NCBI GenBank assembly: GCA_947044405.1
Contig: CAMRHE010000012.1
Coordinates: forward strand, 7,932,001 to 7,996,000
Length of the DNA: 64,000 bases
Source: Leptodactylus fallax
Lineage: Eukaryota > Chordata > Amphibia > Anura > Leptodactylidae
Direction of reading: 5' to 3'
Shown piece by piece: positions 12,318 to 24,187 of this stretch (the first letter of the stretch is position 1; each line of letters starts with the position of its first letter). The notes beneath the pieces were generated by a model, which ran no database searches, was not told where the DNA came from, and saw nothing but the letters and a program-made list of their open reading frames with translations. A program made the translations under genes and the position numbers.

Positions 12318-12583
12318 CAGTACAGACCAAAAGTTTGGACACACCTTCTCATTCCAAGAGTTTTCTGTATTTTCATGACTATAAAAATTGTAGATTCACC
12401 CTGAAGGCATCAAAACTATGAATTAACACATGTGGAATTATATACTTAACAAAAAAGTGTGAAACAACTGAAAATATGTCTTATATTCTAGGTTCTTCAA
12501 AGTAGCCACCTTTTGCTTTGATTACTGCTTTGCACACTCTTGGCATTCTCTTGATGAGCTTCAAGAGGTAGTCACCTGAAATG
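12318..12583 (+). repeat. Left terminal inverted repeat of the DD38E element
   Basis: 266 bp, inverted match to 13682-13947 with a single mismatch seen. It includes the last 33 codons and the stop of the transposase gene (12481-12583), so the same C-terminal coding sequence exists twice in the element. Confidence 0.9.
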
Positions 12584-13533
12584 GTCTTCCAACAGTCTTG
12601 ATGGAGTTCCCAGAGATGCTTAGCACTTGTTGGCCCTTTTGCCTTCACTCTGCGGTCCAGCTCACCCCAAACCATCTCATTTGGGTTCAGGTCTGGTGAC
12701 TGTGGAGGCCAGGTCATCTGGCGTAGCACCCCATCACTCTCCTTCTTGATCAAATAACCCTTACACAGTCTGGAGGTGTGTTTGGGGTCATTGTCCTGTT
12801 GAAAAATAAATGATGGTCCAACTAAACGCAAACTGGATGGAATAGCATGCCGCTGCAAGATGCTGTGGTAACCATGCTGGTTCAGTATTCCTTCAATTTT
12901 GAATAAATCCCCAACAGAGTCACCAGCAAAGCACCCCCACACCATCACACCTCCGCCTCCATGCTTCACAGTGGGAACCAGGCATGTAGAGTCCATTCGT
13001 TCACCTTTTCTGCGTCGCACAAAGACACGGTGGTTGGAACCAAAGATCTCAAATTTGGACTCATCAGACCAAAGCACAGATTTCCACAGGTCTAATGTCC
13101 ATTCCGTGTGTTCTTTAGCCCAAACAAGTCTCTTCTGCTTGTTGCCTGTCCTTAGCAATGGTTTCCTAGCAGCTATTTTACCATGAAGGCCTGCTGCACA
13201 CAGTCTCCTCTTAACAGTTGTTGTAGAGATGTGTCTGCTGCTAGAACTCTGTGTGGCATTGACCTGGTCTCTAATCTGAGCTGAGGTTAACCTGAGATTT
13301 CTGAATCTGGTGACTCGGATGAACTTATCCTCCGCAGCAGAGGTGACTCTTGGTCTTCCTTTCCTGGGGCGGTCCTCATGTGAGCCAGTTTCTTTATAGC
13401 ACTTGATGGTTTTGGCCACTGCACTTGGGGACACTTTCAAAGTTTTCCCAATTTTTCGGACTGACTGACCTTCATTTCTTAAAGTAATGATGGCCACTCG
13501 TTTTTCTTTACTTAGCTGCTTTTTTCTTGCCAT
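12481..13533 (-). CDS. Tc1-type (DD38E) transposase, full length
   Basis: Encodes a 350-residue cut-and-paste transposase, the usual size for Tc1 enzymes. I chose the ATG giving MARKKQLSKEK because homologous proteins start with a basic segment there. An in-frame ATG 36 codons upstream would extend it to 386 residues. Residues ~8-60 form the first helix-turn-helix (RVAIITLRNEGQSVRKIGKT), followed by a GRPR AT-hook at ~60 and a second HTH. The catalytic triad is D157 (VLWSDESKFEIF), D247 ([11 protein letters not shown]) and E286 (SPDLNPNEMVWGELD). The glycine box KHGGGGVMVWGCF lies at ~190-202. D247 and E286 are separated by 38 residues instead of 34. No stops or frameshifts, so the protein could be active. 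Confidence 0.93.
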   Translation of the reverse strand: MARKKQLSKEKRVAIITLRNEGQSVRKIGKTLKVSPSAVAKTIKCYKETGSHEDRPRKGRPRVTSAAEDKFIRVTRFRNLRLTSAQIRDQVNATQSSSSRHISTTTVKRRLCAAGLHGKIAARKPLLRTGNKQKRLVWAKEHTEWTLDLWKSVLWSDESKFEIFGSNHRVFVRRRKGERMDSTCLVPTVKHGGGGVMVWGCFAGDSVGDLFKIEGILNQHGYHSILQRHAIPSSLRLVGPSFIFQQDNDPKHTSRLCKGYLIKKESDGVLRQMTWPPQSPDLNPNEMVWGELDRRVKAKGPTSAKHLWELHQDCWKTISGDYLLKLIKRMPRVCKAVIKAKGGYFEEPRI

Positions 13534-13681
13534 AATACAAATTCTAACACTCCATTCAGTAGGACTATCAGCTGTGTATCCACCTGACTTCTGAACAACA
13601 CAACTAATGGTCCCAACCCCATTTATAAGGCAAGAAATCACACTTATTAAACCTGACAGGGCACACCTGTGAAGTGAAAAT

Positions 13682-13947
13682 CATTTCAGGTGACTACCTC
13701 TTGAAGCTCATCAAGAGAATGCCAAGAGTGTGCAAAGCAGTAATCAAAGCAAAAGGTGGCTACTTTGAAGAACCTAGAATATAAGACATATTTTCAGTTG
13801 TTTCACACTTTTTTGTTAAGTATATAATTCCACATGTGTTAATTCATAGTTTTGATGCCTTCAGTGTGAATCTACAATTTTTATAGTCATGAAAATACAG
13901 AAAACTCTTGGAATGAGAAGGTGTGTCCAAACTTTTGGTCTGTACTG
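13682..13947 (-). repeat. Right terminal inverted repeat of the DD38E element
   Basis: Inverted copy of 12318-12583. It starts just 5' of the transposase start region and repeats the C-terminal coding segment on the opposite strand. Confidence 0.9.
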
Positions 13948-14019
13948 TATGTTAGGGGTAATCAGGGGAATACTATGAGGGGGCAATTAATTTTAATTAA
14001 GGTGGCATTTGGGCCTTAT

Positions 14020-14470
14020 TAAGACTAAGGACCCACGTAGCAGGCTGCAGCAAAAAAGCTCTGCAGAAAAAAACTGCTTCCATTATACCTATAGGGAAAC
14101 CGCCACTGTTGTTGTAGGTATAATTGATATACTGCGATTTCCAAATCCGCAACGGTTTTGGAAATCGCAGCCTGTCCACTGCATGCTGCAAATCCCATCC
14201 ACTTTGTAGGGACTGTAAAATGCTGCATTTTTTTCCCGGGGTGTTTTCGCCACGTGGGGCCCCATCCCATCCCCACTTTGCGGTAAAATACGCACAGTGG
14301 ACATGCTGTGATTTCCAAAATAGTAGCGGTTTCGGAAATCGCTGCATACATATGGAAATGCCAGCGGTTTCCCTATAGATATAATTGAAGCAACCTCTGC
14401 GAACTTTCTGTGCAAAGTTTTTTCTGCAGTGCTTTTTTGCTGCGGGACGCCATTTGGGGCCTTAGCCTTA
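14020..14470. mobile_element. Palindromic MITE (TAAGRCTAAGG termini)
   Basis: Left end TAAGACTAAGGACCCACGTA and right end (reversed) TAAGGCTAAGGCCCCAAATG begin long inverted repeats. These share GCAGCAAAAAAGC, CTGCAGAAAAAA and TATAGGGAAACCGC. Internal GATTTCC...GGAAATC segments are palindromic too. Open frames here are by-products. The same family occurs truncated at 35590-35847, and a relative with similar ends lies at 36721-36944. No clear target duplication. Confidence 0.7.
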
Positions 14471-14529
14471 AGAAGTTTTCCAGCTTTTATTGATGATCTC
14501 TCCTCAGAATTCAGTATTGTGATCTATCC

Positions 14530-15297
14530 TCAGAGATTCCCCACGGATCAGCTGTATGGGGGGCTATGGCACCTGTTTATATCACACGCTGTCTGTTTAT
14601 AGTGGCCGTGTGATGTAATTACAGCCTTGTCACATAGACGTGTATAGGACGAGGCTGTAGTTACATTACATGGCCGCTATGAAATGAATGACCCTATGTA
14701 AACAGAGAAGGGGTCACGGCTCTTACACAGGTACCACAGTTCATTCAAACAGCTGATCCTGGGGGTCCTGGGTATTGGAATCCCACTATTTTTTTCACCT
14801 TTTGTTTACCTTTTAATTAGGTAACACCTGGGGCATTATTAATAAGGGGCACATTATTTAAAGTGAGTACACAGAGAAGTTATTAATTTAAAGATGCACA
14901 CGTGGGTATTATACATTATGGGGGGGGGTTATATTACTGTATATATTTTATAATTGGGGGTAGCAGCTGGATGGGTGTGCAGGTGAGGACAATGTGGGTC
15001 AGGTGCCTGGAAAAGTAAGGAGCCAAAGATGTCTGTGCTGCAAACTTTACAGAGACTGGAAGACGTGGTCATGGCGGTCCAGATGAAAGAGATGGGGAAT
15101 ATGGACGATTAGTCAGAGATGTCACCTGAAAGTCACTAAATGTTACTGCCCTGTATTCACCTAAATGGTCTGCAGAACCCTGTGTAGAGCAGATATATAC
15201 CACTGTACGGTCACCGTATAGTGATAATATCGGTATACCTAAGTTGGGGGCCCACTTGGACATGTTCGTCCCCCTTGTGCTGAACCCCTAGCTACGC
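14530..15297 (+). repeat. Partial hAT-like element sharing a module with the 38-47 kb elements
   Basis: From CTATGGCACCTGTTTATATC to ACTGCCCTGTATTCACCTAA the sequence is collinear with 45873-46452 and 40125-40662, inside the two large hAT elements. Its right end, CTAGCTACGCCTCTG at 15297, is typical of hAT termini but differs from the ends of those two. The left end is missing or masked by the adjoining MITE. No transposase frame is present. Confidence 0.65.
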
Positions 15298-17366
15298 CTC
15301 TGTATAAGAGGTGTATGAAAGAACTATAGAAAGTAAGAAGATTATTTGCAAAGTTGCTTATTTTTATTTTAAATATACTGGGAAAATGTGGTTGCAAATT
15401 TTAATGTGTTGTGGATGTTGTCTACTGTATATAACCATTTCAATCTAGTTCATGGAGTTATCATCTAGTTTTTGTATAAGATTAGTATGTCAATATAAGG
15501 AAAGCTAGTATTTATATTACTCACCTTAAATGACTTGGTGAATTTCATGAGGATGACTTATTGTATACATAGGTTTAAAAGATTTTATTATAACTCAGTG
15601 GATAAAGTAATGTTTTTCAAAACACCCATGGTCTAAATAATATATAATTATGGTAAGGTGTATTTGTAGCAAACTATAAACCGCTTGGATTTAATGTATT
15701 TGTATTGCATTGCGTTTATTTTCCAATAATTGACTAGTTAATACATTTTGGCAATATTGCACATTCTTAGGAATGTTACACAGCTGCAACATTAGTCAGA
15801 CTTTCCCTTTTTCAGGATGCTCTAATCCTTTCAGCATTTCATTAAATATGTTTTCAATATTAATCTGGAGAGCAATGTGCTGAATGTTGCAAGCATGTTA
15901 ATGTTTGCCATACAAATAATCTGTGGAAGGCAGATTGCACGAGTGTCTTCAAAAACCTGCAGAGTCTGATATTTTTATGTCTATGAGATATTTATGGCAT
16001 TGAGAAATGTCTTGGGCTCATTTAAAACTCAAGTCATCATAAAAGAAAAAAGCCAAATGTGAGACCTCAATTTTTGGCTGAACTTTAAGCACTGACCCAT
16101 TTCCACATACAACACAGTGAATGAAATCCCCAGTGTAAACCTTTGAGGTATGGTGTGATGGAGCATTGCTGATAACTTCTGAGGTTGTAATATACAGCAG
16201 TTCTACTCAAAACAAAAAAATAAGTCATCTGGTCTCTCTATTATCAGTGTTTATCAGTTTTCATAACCTTGGGCAGTGCACTGTTGGCCAATGTGTATTT
16301 ACTTGTAAAGCCTTATCAGGGCACACCAAATATTAGCAAAATAATGTTAGCAATATTTTTTATGTGCAAATGGAAACAATGAGCACCAAATTAATACCTT
16401 ATTTATTATTAACTCTTGTTTTTATTATGCTAAAATATACATATTTTCAGTGTATTTGGAATGGATTTACAGAATGCTAATGATTCTTCTGTTTTAAATA
16501 TTGTGATATTTTTGGAACTTTTCCCAGTACTAGCCCCTCAATTGTTATTACAAAAAAATAGTCTTCTCTTTCTTAATGCGAGGGACCCATCATTGTGTTT
16601 GTTTTATCAGTAACATGTTAGTATTGTTTATTATGCCATGTCTTTTTAGATACCACTTGACCAATGTATGCCTGTTTTAGAGAACAAATTCTTCATGTTT
16701 AACAAATAATAATGAATTGTGAATAATATTAAATCTTAGGTATTTTGATCTATGTTAATTTCACCTGCAGACCAACATGCCACAAAACCACAAAATCTCA
16801 AATAACTAACCTTTCACACTTGGTCAGTAGTTTGAATCAGTGTTTATAAGTTAAAACCAGGTGTATAACACACTGCTGACCGGAATACTGCTGTGCAAAA
16901 CCTGTGCAAAACCTTACAGACCATGTGAAAAAGAGAAAGCACTGGCATACAATTTAAAGGGAGTCCGTCAGGTCCAAATGCCTTCCAATCCAATGTTGGA
17001 GCCTTTAATAGGAGCAGAAACATACCTTTGAGGCCACAAACTGATGAAGAAATGGAAAGTTAATGGAGGAGATATTTCAAGACCTTCATTTAGTACACCA
17101 TTCTTGATAATCCATGTGCTGTCAGAGGATGCCTCATAAATTAGGCACATCCTCCTACAGGGCCATGTGCCTGCACCGAAATCTACACCAGCTCATAATT
17201 GGCTTAGATTTCAGGCATTATTTATGATAGTAAACTTGCATACCTAAATTATCATAAATCTCACAGGGCCAGTGGCCTCACCTATGCTATGCCCTAGTCT
17301 GTTGAGTCTCACTATGGATGGGGAATAATTTCAAATGCCGGAATGCACAATACCACAAAACTATAA
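15298..17366. other. Intergenic, mostly nothing recognised
   Basis: AT-rich single-copy-looking sequence. A TTAA followed by AGGGAGTCCGTCAGGTCC at 16954-16977 resembles one end of a TTAA MITE, but the other end was not found. Confidence 0.4.
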
Positions 17367-17374
17367 TTTTTATG

Positions 17375-18471
17375 CAGGGCCGCTTTAACCATGGGGCCGA
17401 CGGTGCACTTGCACTGGACCCTATGGTAGCTGGGGCCCCCTTTGGACAGCGGGACAGTCCTGCATTTTCTGTCCCACTGTCCAGGACAGTGGGTGCGGAC
17501 AGCCCCAATTCATCGGCGTCCAGTGGACACCGATGAGTTGAAGCCAGCTTCATCATCCAGCCGCTGTCTTTGCTGGGATTCTCCGAGGAGCCAGAGGCGC
17601 TATGTAGTGACATCACTTACATCGCGCCTGTTACTCCTAGAAGACTCCCGGGCCAGAGAGAGAGTGAAAGGCGGAACGAGGAAAGGTGAGTATTAAGGTT
17701 TGTTTTTTTTCTTTGATTATATACAGCAAGGGACATAAAACTGTGAGGGCAACCTATGTTGTGGGGGGAACATGATACTTTGCAAGCAATCTAGGGGCGT
17801 AGGTGACATAATGTGGGGGCAACTTGAGGGGTGGGGGGACATGATACTGTAGGGGCAGCCTGAGGGGGACATGACAGTGTGGGGGCACATGCTGTGGGGG
17901 CAACCTGGGGGGACATGATAGTGTGGGGGCAACCTGAGGGGATCATGACACTGGGGGGGATATTCTGTGCGGGCAACCTGGGAGGTGGGGGGACATAATA
18001 CTGTGGGAGCAACCTGAGGGGGACATGACAGTGTGGGGGGAAATGATACTGTGGGGACAACCTTGAGGAACGTGATACTTTGGGGCAACCTGAGGGAGAT
18101 ATGACACTGTAGGGGACATACTCTGGGGGCAACCTGGTAGGTCGGGGGGCATGATACTGTGGGGGAAACCTGGGGGGGACATGATACTGTGCGGGCAACC
18201 TGGGGGGGGACATGACACTGTGGACGAAAACCGAGGCGGACATGACAGTGTGAGGGCAACCTGGAGGGGGACATGAAAATTTGGGGGCAACCTGGAAGGG
18301 GGCATTATGGGGCCACTAGGGATGCATTAGCCACTAAGGGTGTTATACTATGTGGGGGCCATTCAGGGGACATTAGAATTTGTGCAGGTCAGGGATTTCT
18401 AACTGGTGGTGATGGGGGGGCCTACTTATGAAACCCTTGCGCAGGGCCCACCAATGTGTTAAAACAGCCCT
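17375..18471. mobile_element. Non-autonomous hAT-like element filled by a minisatellite
   Basis: The left end CAGGGCCGCTTTAACCATGG and the inverted right end AGGGCTGTTTTAACACATTG resemble each other. The 8-bp direct repeat TTTTTATG flanks the element at 17367-17374 and 18472-18479, the duplication length expected of hAT transposons. No transposase is encoded. The interior holds GC-rich sequence and then a G-rich minisatellite. The exact last base is uncertain because of a T-run. Confidence 0.65.
17750..18310. repeat. G-rich minisatellite, ~30-bp units
   Basis: About 18 imperfect units built on GGGGGCAACCTGGGGGGACA followed by TGATACTGTG. The proline-rich open frames on the minus strand (17717-18305) come from this array. 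The unit resembles those at 38.6, 45.4, 52.6 and 60.3 kb. Confidence 0.85.
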
Positions 18472-18479
18472 TTTTTATG

Positions 18480-21156
18480 CATAACAAAAAAGAAAGGAAT
18501 ATAGTGTGGCAAACAATAAAACATTTCACACAGCACTGTGGGCAAAATGTCTTGCACATTGGTGGGTATCAAGTAAAGTTCGTGATGATTGCTTAATTAT
18601 ATGCATAATGATTTCACGTACTAGAATGTTAATAAATATTGAGAAAAAGGTAACGGTTAATTAATCATCAATAAATAACTAATTGTACAATTGTAAAAGG
18701 GAAAATTTATTCAACTGCTTAAAAGAAAAACTGTGTTACTTGCCCTGTCCTAAGCAACCAATCACAATGTAGTTTTCATTTTTCAGGAGCATAATACAAA
18801 ATGAAAGGTGCCTTGTGATTGGTTGTGAAAGTTTTGCTTTTACACAGTTTTCAAAAATCTGCTCCATGTCTAGACTGCAGAAAATGTACTATGCGTAACA
18901 GTTTACATATTTCACAGGAACAACAACTCATCTGTCTTCTTATTTATGATATTTCTTATTTACTATATTTCTCTTTTCATTCTACTATTCCATCTATTCT
19001 TTTGTAAATTACTACAAAATACAAGGATAACTTTACATGAAATTTTCTTCTTCAATTCTCTGATTCATTGTACAGAATTATGCTGATGATTTCTAGGAGA
19101 CTCAATACAACATTAACAAGTGAATAAGTGAAACACTGAACGCAGATAAGACAAACAATGAGAACGGGAGGTCAACTAGCCAAGGGGTTGGAACCAGACA
19201 GGCAACTAGGTACAAAATTGGAATCCAGAAGAAAAGTCAAGAGGGTAAAGCGAAGGTCAGAATATAGATATCAGAGAAACAGTAATCCGCTACCACACTC
19301 TAAGAGACTAATAGCAAGCACCCATGTGTGAACTAATGGACTGTGTATGGGAAGGCCGGAATCTGCCCCAGACATGATTGGAAGGTAAGATGTGAATCAT
19401 AGGACAACAAATGTTAACTCTTCATGAACCAGAGAGAACTCAGAGTAATGTTTGGACTGATACACTGACACAAACTCTCAGCTGTACTAAAACAGAATAC
19501 AACAGGAGGCCCAGGAGCAGTGGATCACAAGTGTACATGCCTCCCACACTGTACCATGCTGCCAGAGGATGGCACAGAAGTCTGTACAGAAAAGGATGTT
19601 ACAGGATGTTAGTGGATGAATTTAGTTTGTGTCCACAACCATGTTTCATTAGAAACAATGTATTTTGCTTTTTGTCCAACTGAATATAGCATTAAAAAAT
19701 TGAAATGTATTAAATCAGGTATTCATTTTTATCCACATAAAAATATATTTAAATAGTCTGAAATGGCATCTCTTCTACAGCTCACTTGTAGCCTTAACTG
19801 TGTAGCCTGGACGAGGAGCTCACTTGTAAGCTTTCCTGTTTAGACTGGAACAGGTTCAATAGGAAACAAGAATTTAATGATGCTCAATTGCAATATCGGA
19901 GGCCTAGATAAAGCAGGATAGGGACACTATCTATTATATATAATGTCCTCTGTGCAATTCCCTTTTTCCCCCTGGTCTCTGAGGAGAGGCTGTACTCCAT
20001 CAATTCCTGGAAACTGTAATATTCTAAGAGATTTCTTTGTAACTATCATTCATTACATCAGGAATAAAGTCACAAACAAACTGCTGCACTTTTCATTCAG
20101 ACAATATATTATGGAAGGTTTACTTTTAATATGTCTGCCTTCAGTAAAGCTCAAAAATAAAAAATGAAAAGATACAACATTTAAATAGAAAAGAGGAAAC
20201 AGACTGTTTCTTTATAGAATTATATCCAATTAATAAAATTAAAATTATACACATGAGACATTCCCTTCAAGTATGTCCAAATTAAAAACAAATCTGGTTG
20301 CAAATAGTGATGGACATTTTTTCACAACAACTTTTGCCACATCCATTTTCCACTCTCTACTTTTTGCACATCATAGTGTATATCTTTAATAAACCATGCA
20401 ATATTCACCTGAAGATATACTTTTGAAACTTATCAAAGTTTGATGAATGCCTTTGTTGTTGGTCGAGCAAACTGTTGAAAAATAGTGCAGACTTGTACAA
20501 TAGTGACAATGTAAAATATATTTTGTTGTGATGAATTGCCACAGAAGATATAAAGTAGTTGCACAGCATGTCTTTGATCTGCAAAGAGACAGATATTGAG
20601 CAATTATTAAAAAAAGAACTTTGAAACAATAGCCAATGATAACATTTTATGGAAATTGTGCCAAGCATTTAAAGTAAACACAAAACTGCTCATACGGATA
20701 TATGTGGCCAGAGGAAGCTTTACTCCAAATACTGTGAACTTGATGTGAATCGTATTTAAAGTTACTCTGTGATGGTTTGGTCATCCCAGTATAACACTGA
20801 ATAAGTTTTTTGCATTTAGGTACCTAAAATAAAAAAGGATGAGTGACCTGTTGAAATTTGGTTTCCCTTCATTGTCTATTTAATGCCTTACAGAGTAACT
20901 AGCAACCTGTTTTCCATCTTAACCAAGCATTTTTGGTTTTATCATACTATGTGTTATAACTTATTTCCCCAGGGCTTGCATTTTGCATGTCAAGTTGTCG
21001 TTTTTAATGGCACCATTTTGGGGTACATACTACAATAATTTTCCACATTTCCCAAACAGTCTGAGGGGGTTTTATCAAAGAAAATAAGTTTTGTAGAATG
21101 TCTGTCCTTGGTGCATTTCTGGGAGAGAATTTCATGATGAACAATGCTTTTTACAT
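18480..21156. other. Intergenic, nothing firmly recognised
   Basis: AT-rich, with short open frames only. The purine-rich stretch around 19140-19540 has a wording I associate with dispersed frog repeats, but I cannot define its ends or class. Confidence 0.4.
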
Positions 21157-21350
21157 TATGGAGCACCATGTCACAAGGCTAAAGTAATACCTAAATTGCT
21201 TTGTATACAAAACATGGAAATTGAGGGTCCATGGCCAAGAAACTCATCAGATTTCAATCCAATTGAGAACCTGTGGTTAATGCCCAAAAAGTAATTGGAC
21301 AAATAAAAATACCGAAATTGTCATAAACTCCAATCAATGATTAGGCAAGA
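21157..21350 (+). pseudogene. Tc1-type transposase remnant
   Basis: One continuous frame reads YGAPCHKAKVIPKL and then GPWPRNSSDFNPIENLW. These correspond to the block just after the second catalytic aspartate and the block containing the catalytic glutamate of Tc1 transposases. The frame then meets stops (taa at 21291 region) but stays recognisable as DK.K..NC.KLQSMIRQ. Terminal repeats are lost. This lineage has the APCH wording, unlike the other Tc1 copies in the window. Confidence 0.75.
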
Positions 21351-21364
21351 AAAAAATTTGATTT

Positions 21365-21660
21365 GCGCTGTCATAGTAGATGCAGACAGCAATGTAAAAC
21401 TTAGCTTTGCAGCACTGGGGTCCTGGGTTCAAATCTGACCAAGGACAACATCTGCATGGAGTTTGTATGTTTTCTCCATGTTTGCGTGGGTCTCCTCCAG
21501 GTACTCCGTTTTCCTCACTCATGCCAAAAATATACTGATAGGTAAATAGGCTTCCTATAAAACAACCCCTGTGGGTGTTGGGGATGAGTGCCTGTATGGC
21601 ATCCACTAAGCTCTATACTCCGCAACACTGCCTGCGATTTGAGTCCCTTGTTTGAGAAAA
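21365..21660 (+). repeat. tRNA-type SINE
   Basis: Contains a tRNA-like head with an internal promoter B-box candidate GGTTCAAATCT at 21426-21436, preceded by TTTGCAGCACTGGGGTCCTG. It continues with ACATCTGCATGGAGTTTGTA, GTTTGCGTGGGTCTCCTCC and CATACTGATAGG-like wording found in amphibian and fish SINEs. The tail merges into ordinary sequence with GAGAAAAGCACATTAC. It is a decayed copy, not a tRNA gene. Confidence 0.65.
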
Positions 21661-21669
21661 GCACATTAC

Positions 21670-22560
21670 AAATGTTTGTCATTGTCACTGTCTTCGTAAA
21701 AAGGGATTTTTTTTTGTCATTAAGGAGGTAAAACATGTTTGCTCATTAAAACCTTTTTATACTTGTCCATTCTAATTAGGTTTGCTGCAATAATGCTGTA
21801 TTCCAAAGTTTCAGGCCATCACACCATTAGAAGAAATACACGATTTTGGTTTGGACTACAACTCAGTTTATCACTATTCAATAATCCAGGGTTAAAAGGG
21901 CATATCAAAACCAACTAGACCCTAGCAAATGCCCAGCCTAGACCTTAATCAAACGCTCAAATAATTCAAAAGCCAGTAATTAATCAAAAATCATCATTAT
22001 AGCTATATTACCATTCGAGCCCTGGGATTTGTTCCCCTATCCTTAAGTTATTAAACATATGTACCCTTAGTTTATTTTGACCAAGCAGTTTTTTGGCTCT
22101 TGATATTAGCGTTATTTAAATGGTTCCACTTCTTCTTTATGTGTTTGGTATATAGAATTTCATATTTTTTATCACTATAATTATTCTACAAAATCAGTAC
22201 ATGATTTGCAAGTGAAAAGCCTATAAATATAAGGGCTTTGGAGTTGGTAGACCAAACCACTAATTTAAACTCTAATGCCTCTATTTATCCACAGCCTGAG
22301 TCCACCTGACTCCAGCTCCAACCCCTTCATAAATGGCTGACAGCAAGAAAAGTGATTGAATTCCTATGAAAGTAAATATGCAAGACATTATGTATATAAT
22401 TAATTATACAATATCAATAATTATATAACATAATATGTTACTAAAATTTTTATTGTTAAGCTGGAGTCGAAGTTGATTACTTTTTTTTAACTCCACCCCC
22501 ACCAAAAAGTGTCCCGACTTTGATTCCACAGCCCTGATAGTTACCTGACCTGTGAATCTT
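21670..22560. other. Intergenic, nothing recognised
   Basis: AT-rich, no coding frame or definable transposon end until the Tc1 element that begins at 22567. Confidence 0.4.
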
Positions 22561-22786
22561 CTATTACAGTGCTGGCCAAAAGTATTGGCACCCCTGCAAT
22601 TCTGTCAGATAATACTCAATTTCTTCCAGAAAATGATTGCAATCACAAATGCTTTGGTAATAATATCTTCATTTATTTTGCTTGCAATGAAAAAACACAA
22701 AAGAGAATGAAAAAAAAAGTCAAATCATTGATCATTTTACACAAAACTCCAAAAATGGGCCGGACAAAAGTATTGGCACCCTCAGC

Positions 22787-23823
<1,037 letters not shown>

Positions 23824-23885
23824 GCTCAATGTGGTACACACAAGGACACAGGACAGAGGTTGAGTCAACTTTTTTTTAAACTCGT

Positions 23886-23891
23886 TTTATT
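23886..23891 (-). promoter_or_regulatory. Polyadenylation signal of the L1
   Basis: AATAAA on the minus strand (TTTATT on the plus strand), 13-18 bases before the A tail that abuts the target duplication. Confidence 0.7.
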
Positions 23892-24187
23892 GAAAATTGC
23901 GTATCAGACACAAGAAAAGGAATCAAAACATATACATAACATGTTGCGCACCAGAAAACGAGAATTTAAATGTAAATTCACTCAACACACCACATCCCAC
24001 CTCGCCAGGCCCTCGTCCCACCGGACCCCACAACTCAGACTCGGTACAGAGAGGATATAATCAGGACATGCACAATACAGTATACATCAGTTATCATGTA
24101 CAAAACATGCAGTCAATAAGTCAAAGGTAACAACAAGGATACTCTCCAAAATGAGAGGTCGTGGATACTCCCGGTGTCTCGCACCCC

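Larger units (their letters stand above)
12318..13947 (-). mobile_element. Intact Tc1-type transposon, DD38E (Intruder-like)
   Basis: A complete 1630-bp element. It begins CAGTACAGACCAAAAGTTTG and ends with the inverted copy, flanked by TA at 12316-12317 and 13948-13949, as expected for Tc1/mariner insertion. The terminal inverted repeats are 266 bp each and I see only one difference between them (near 12400 versus 13865). They enclose one uninterrupted transposase gene on the minus strand. Near-identical ends plus an open frame point to recent insertion. The 38-residue spacing between the second and third catalytic residues matches the published Intruder group, a relative of DD34E Tc1 elements in fishes, frogs and lampreys. 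The family assignment rests on spacing and remembered wording, not on a database search. Confidence 0.93.

Noticed and set aside
14009..14415. Several overlapping open frames on both strands
   Set aside because: They arise from the palindromic MITE, where both strands carry similar sequence. No protein family is recognisable.
17717..18305. Proline-rich open frames on the minus strand
   Set aside because: By-products of the G-rich ~30-bp array.
21426..21436. tRNA-like B box suggesting a tRNA gene
   Set aside because: The rest of a cloverleaf is absent and the downstream sequence is SINE body, so it is a SINE promoter relic.
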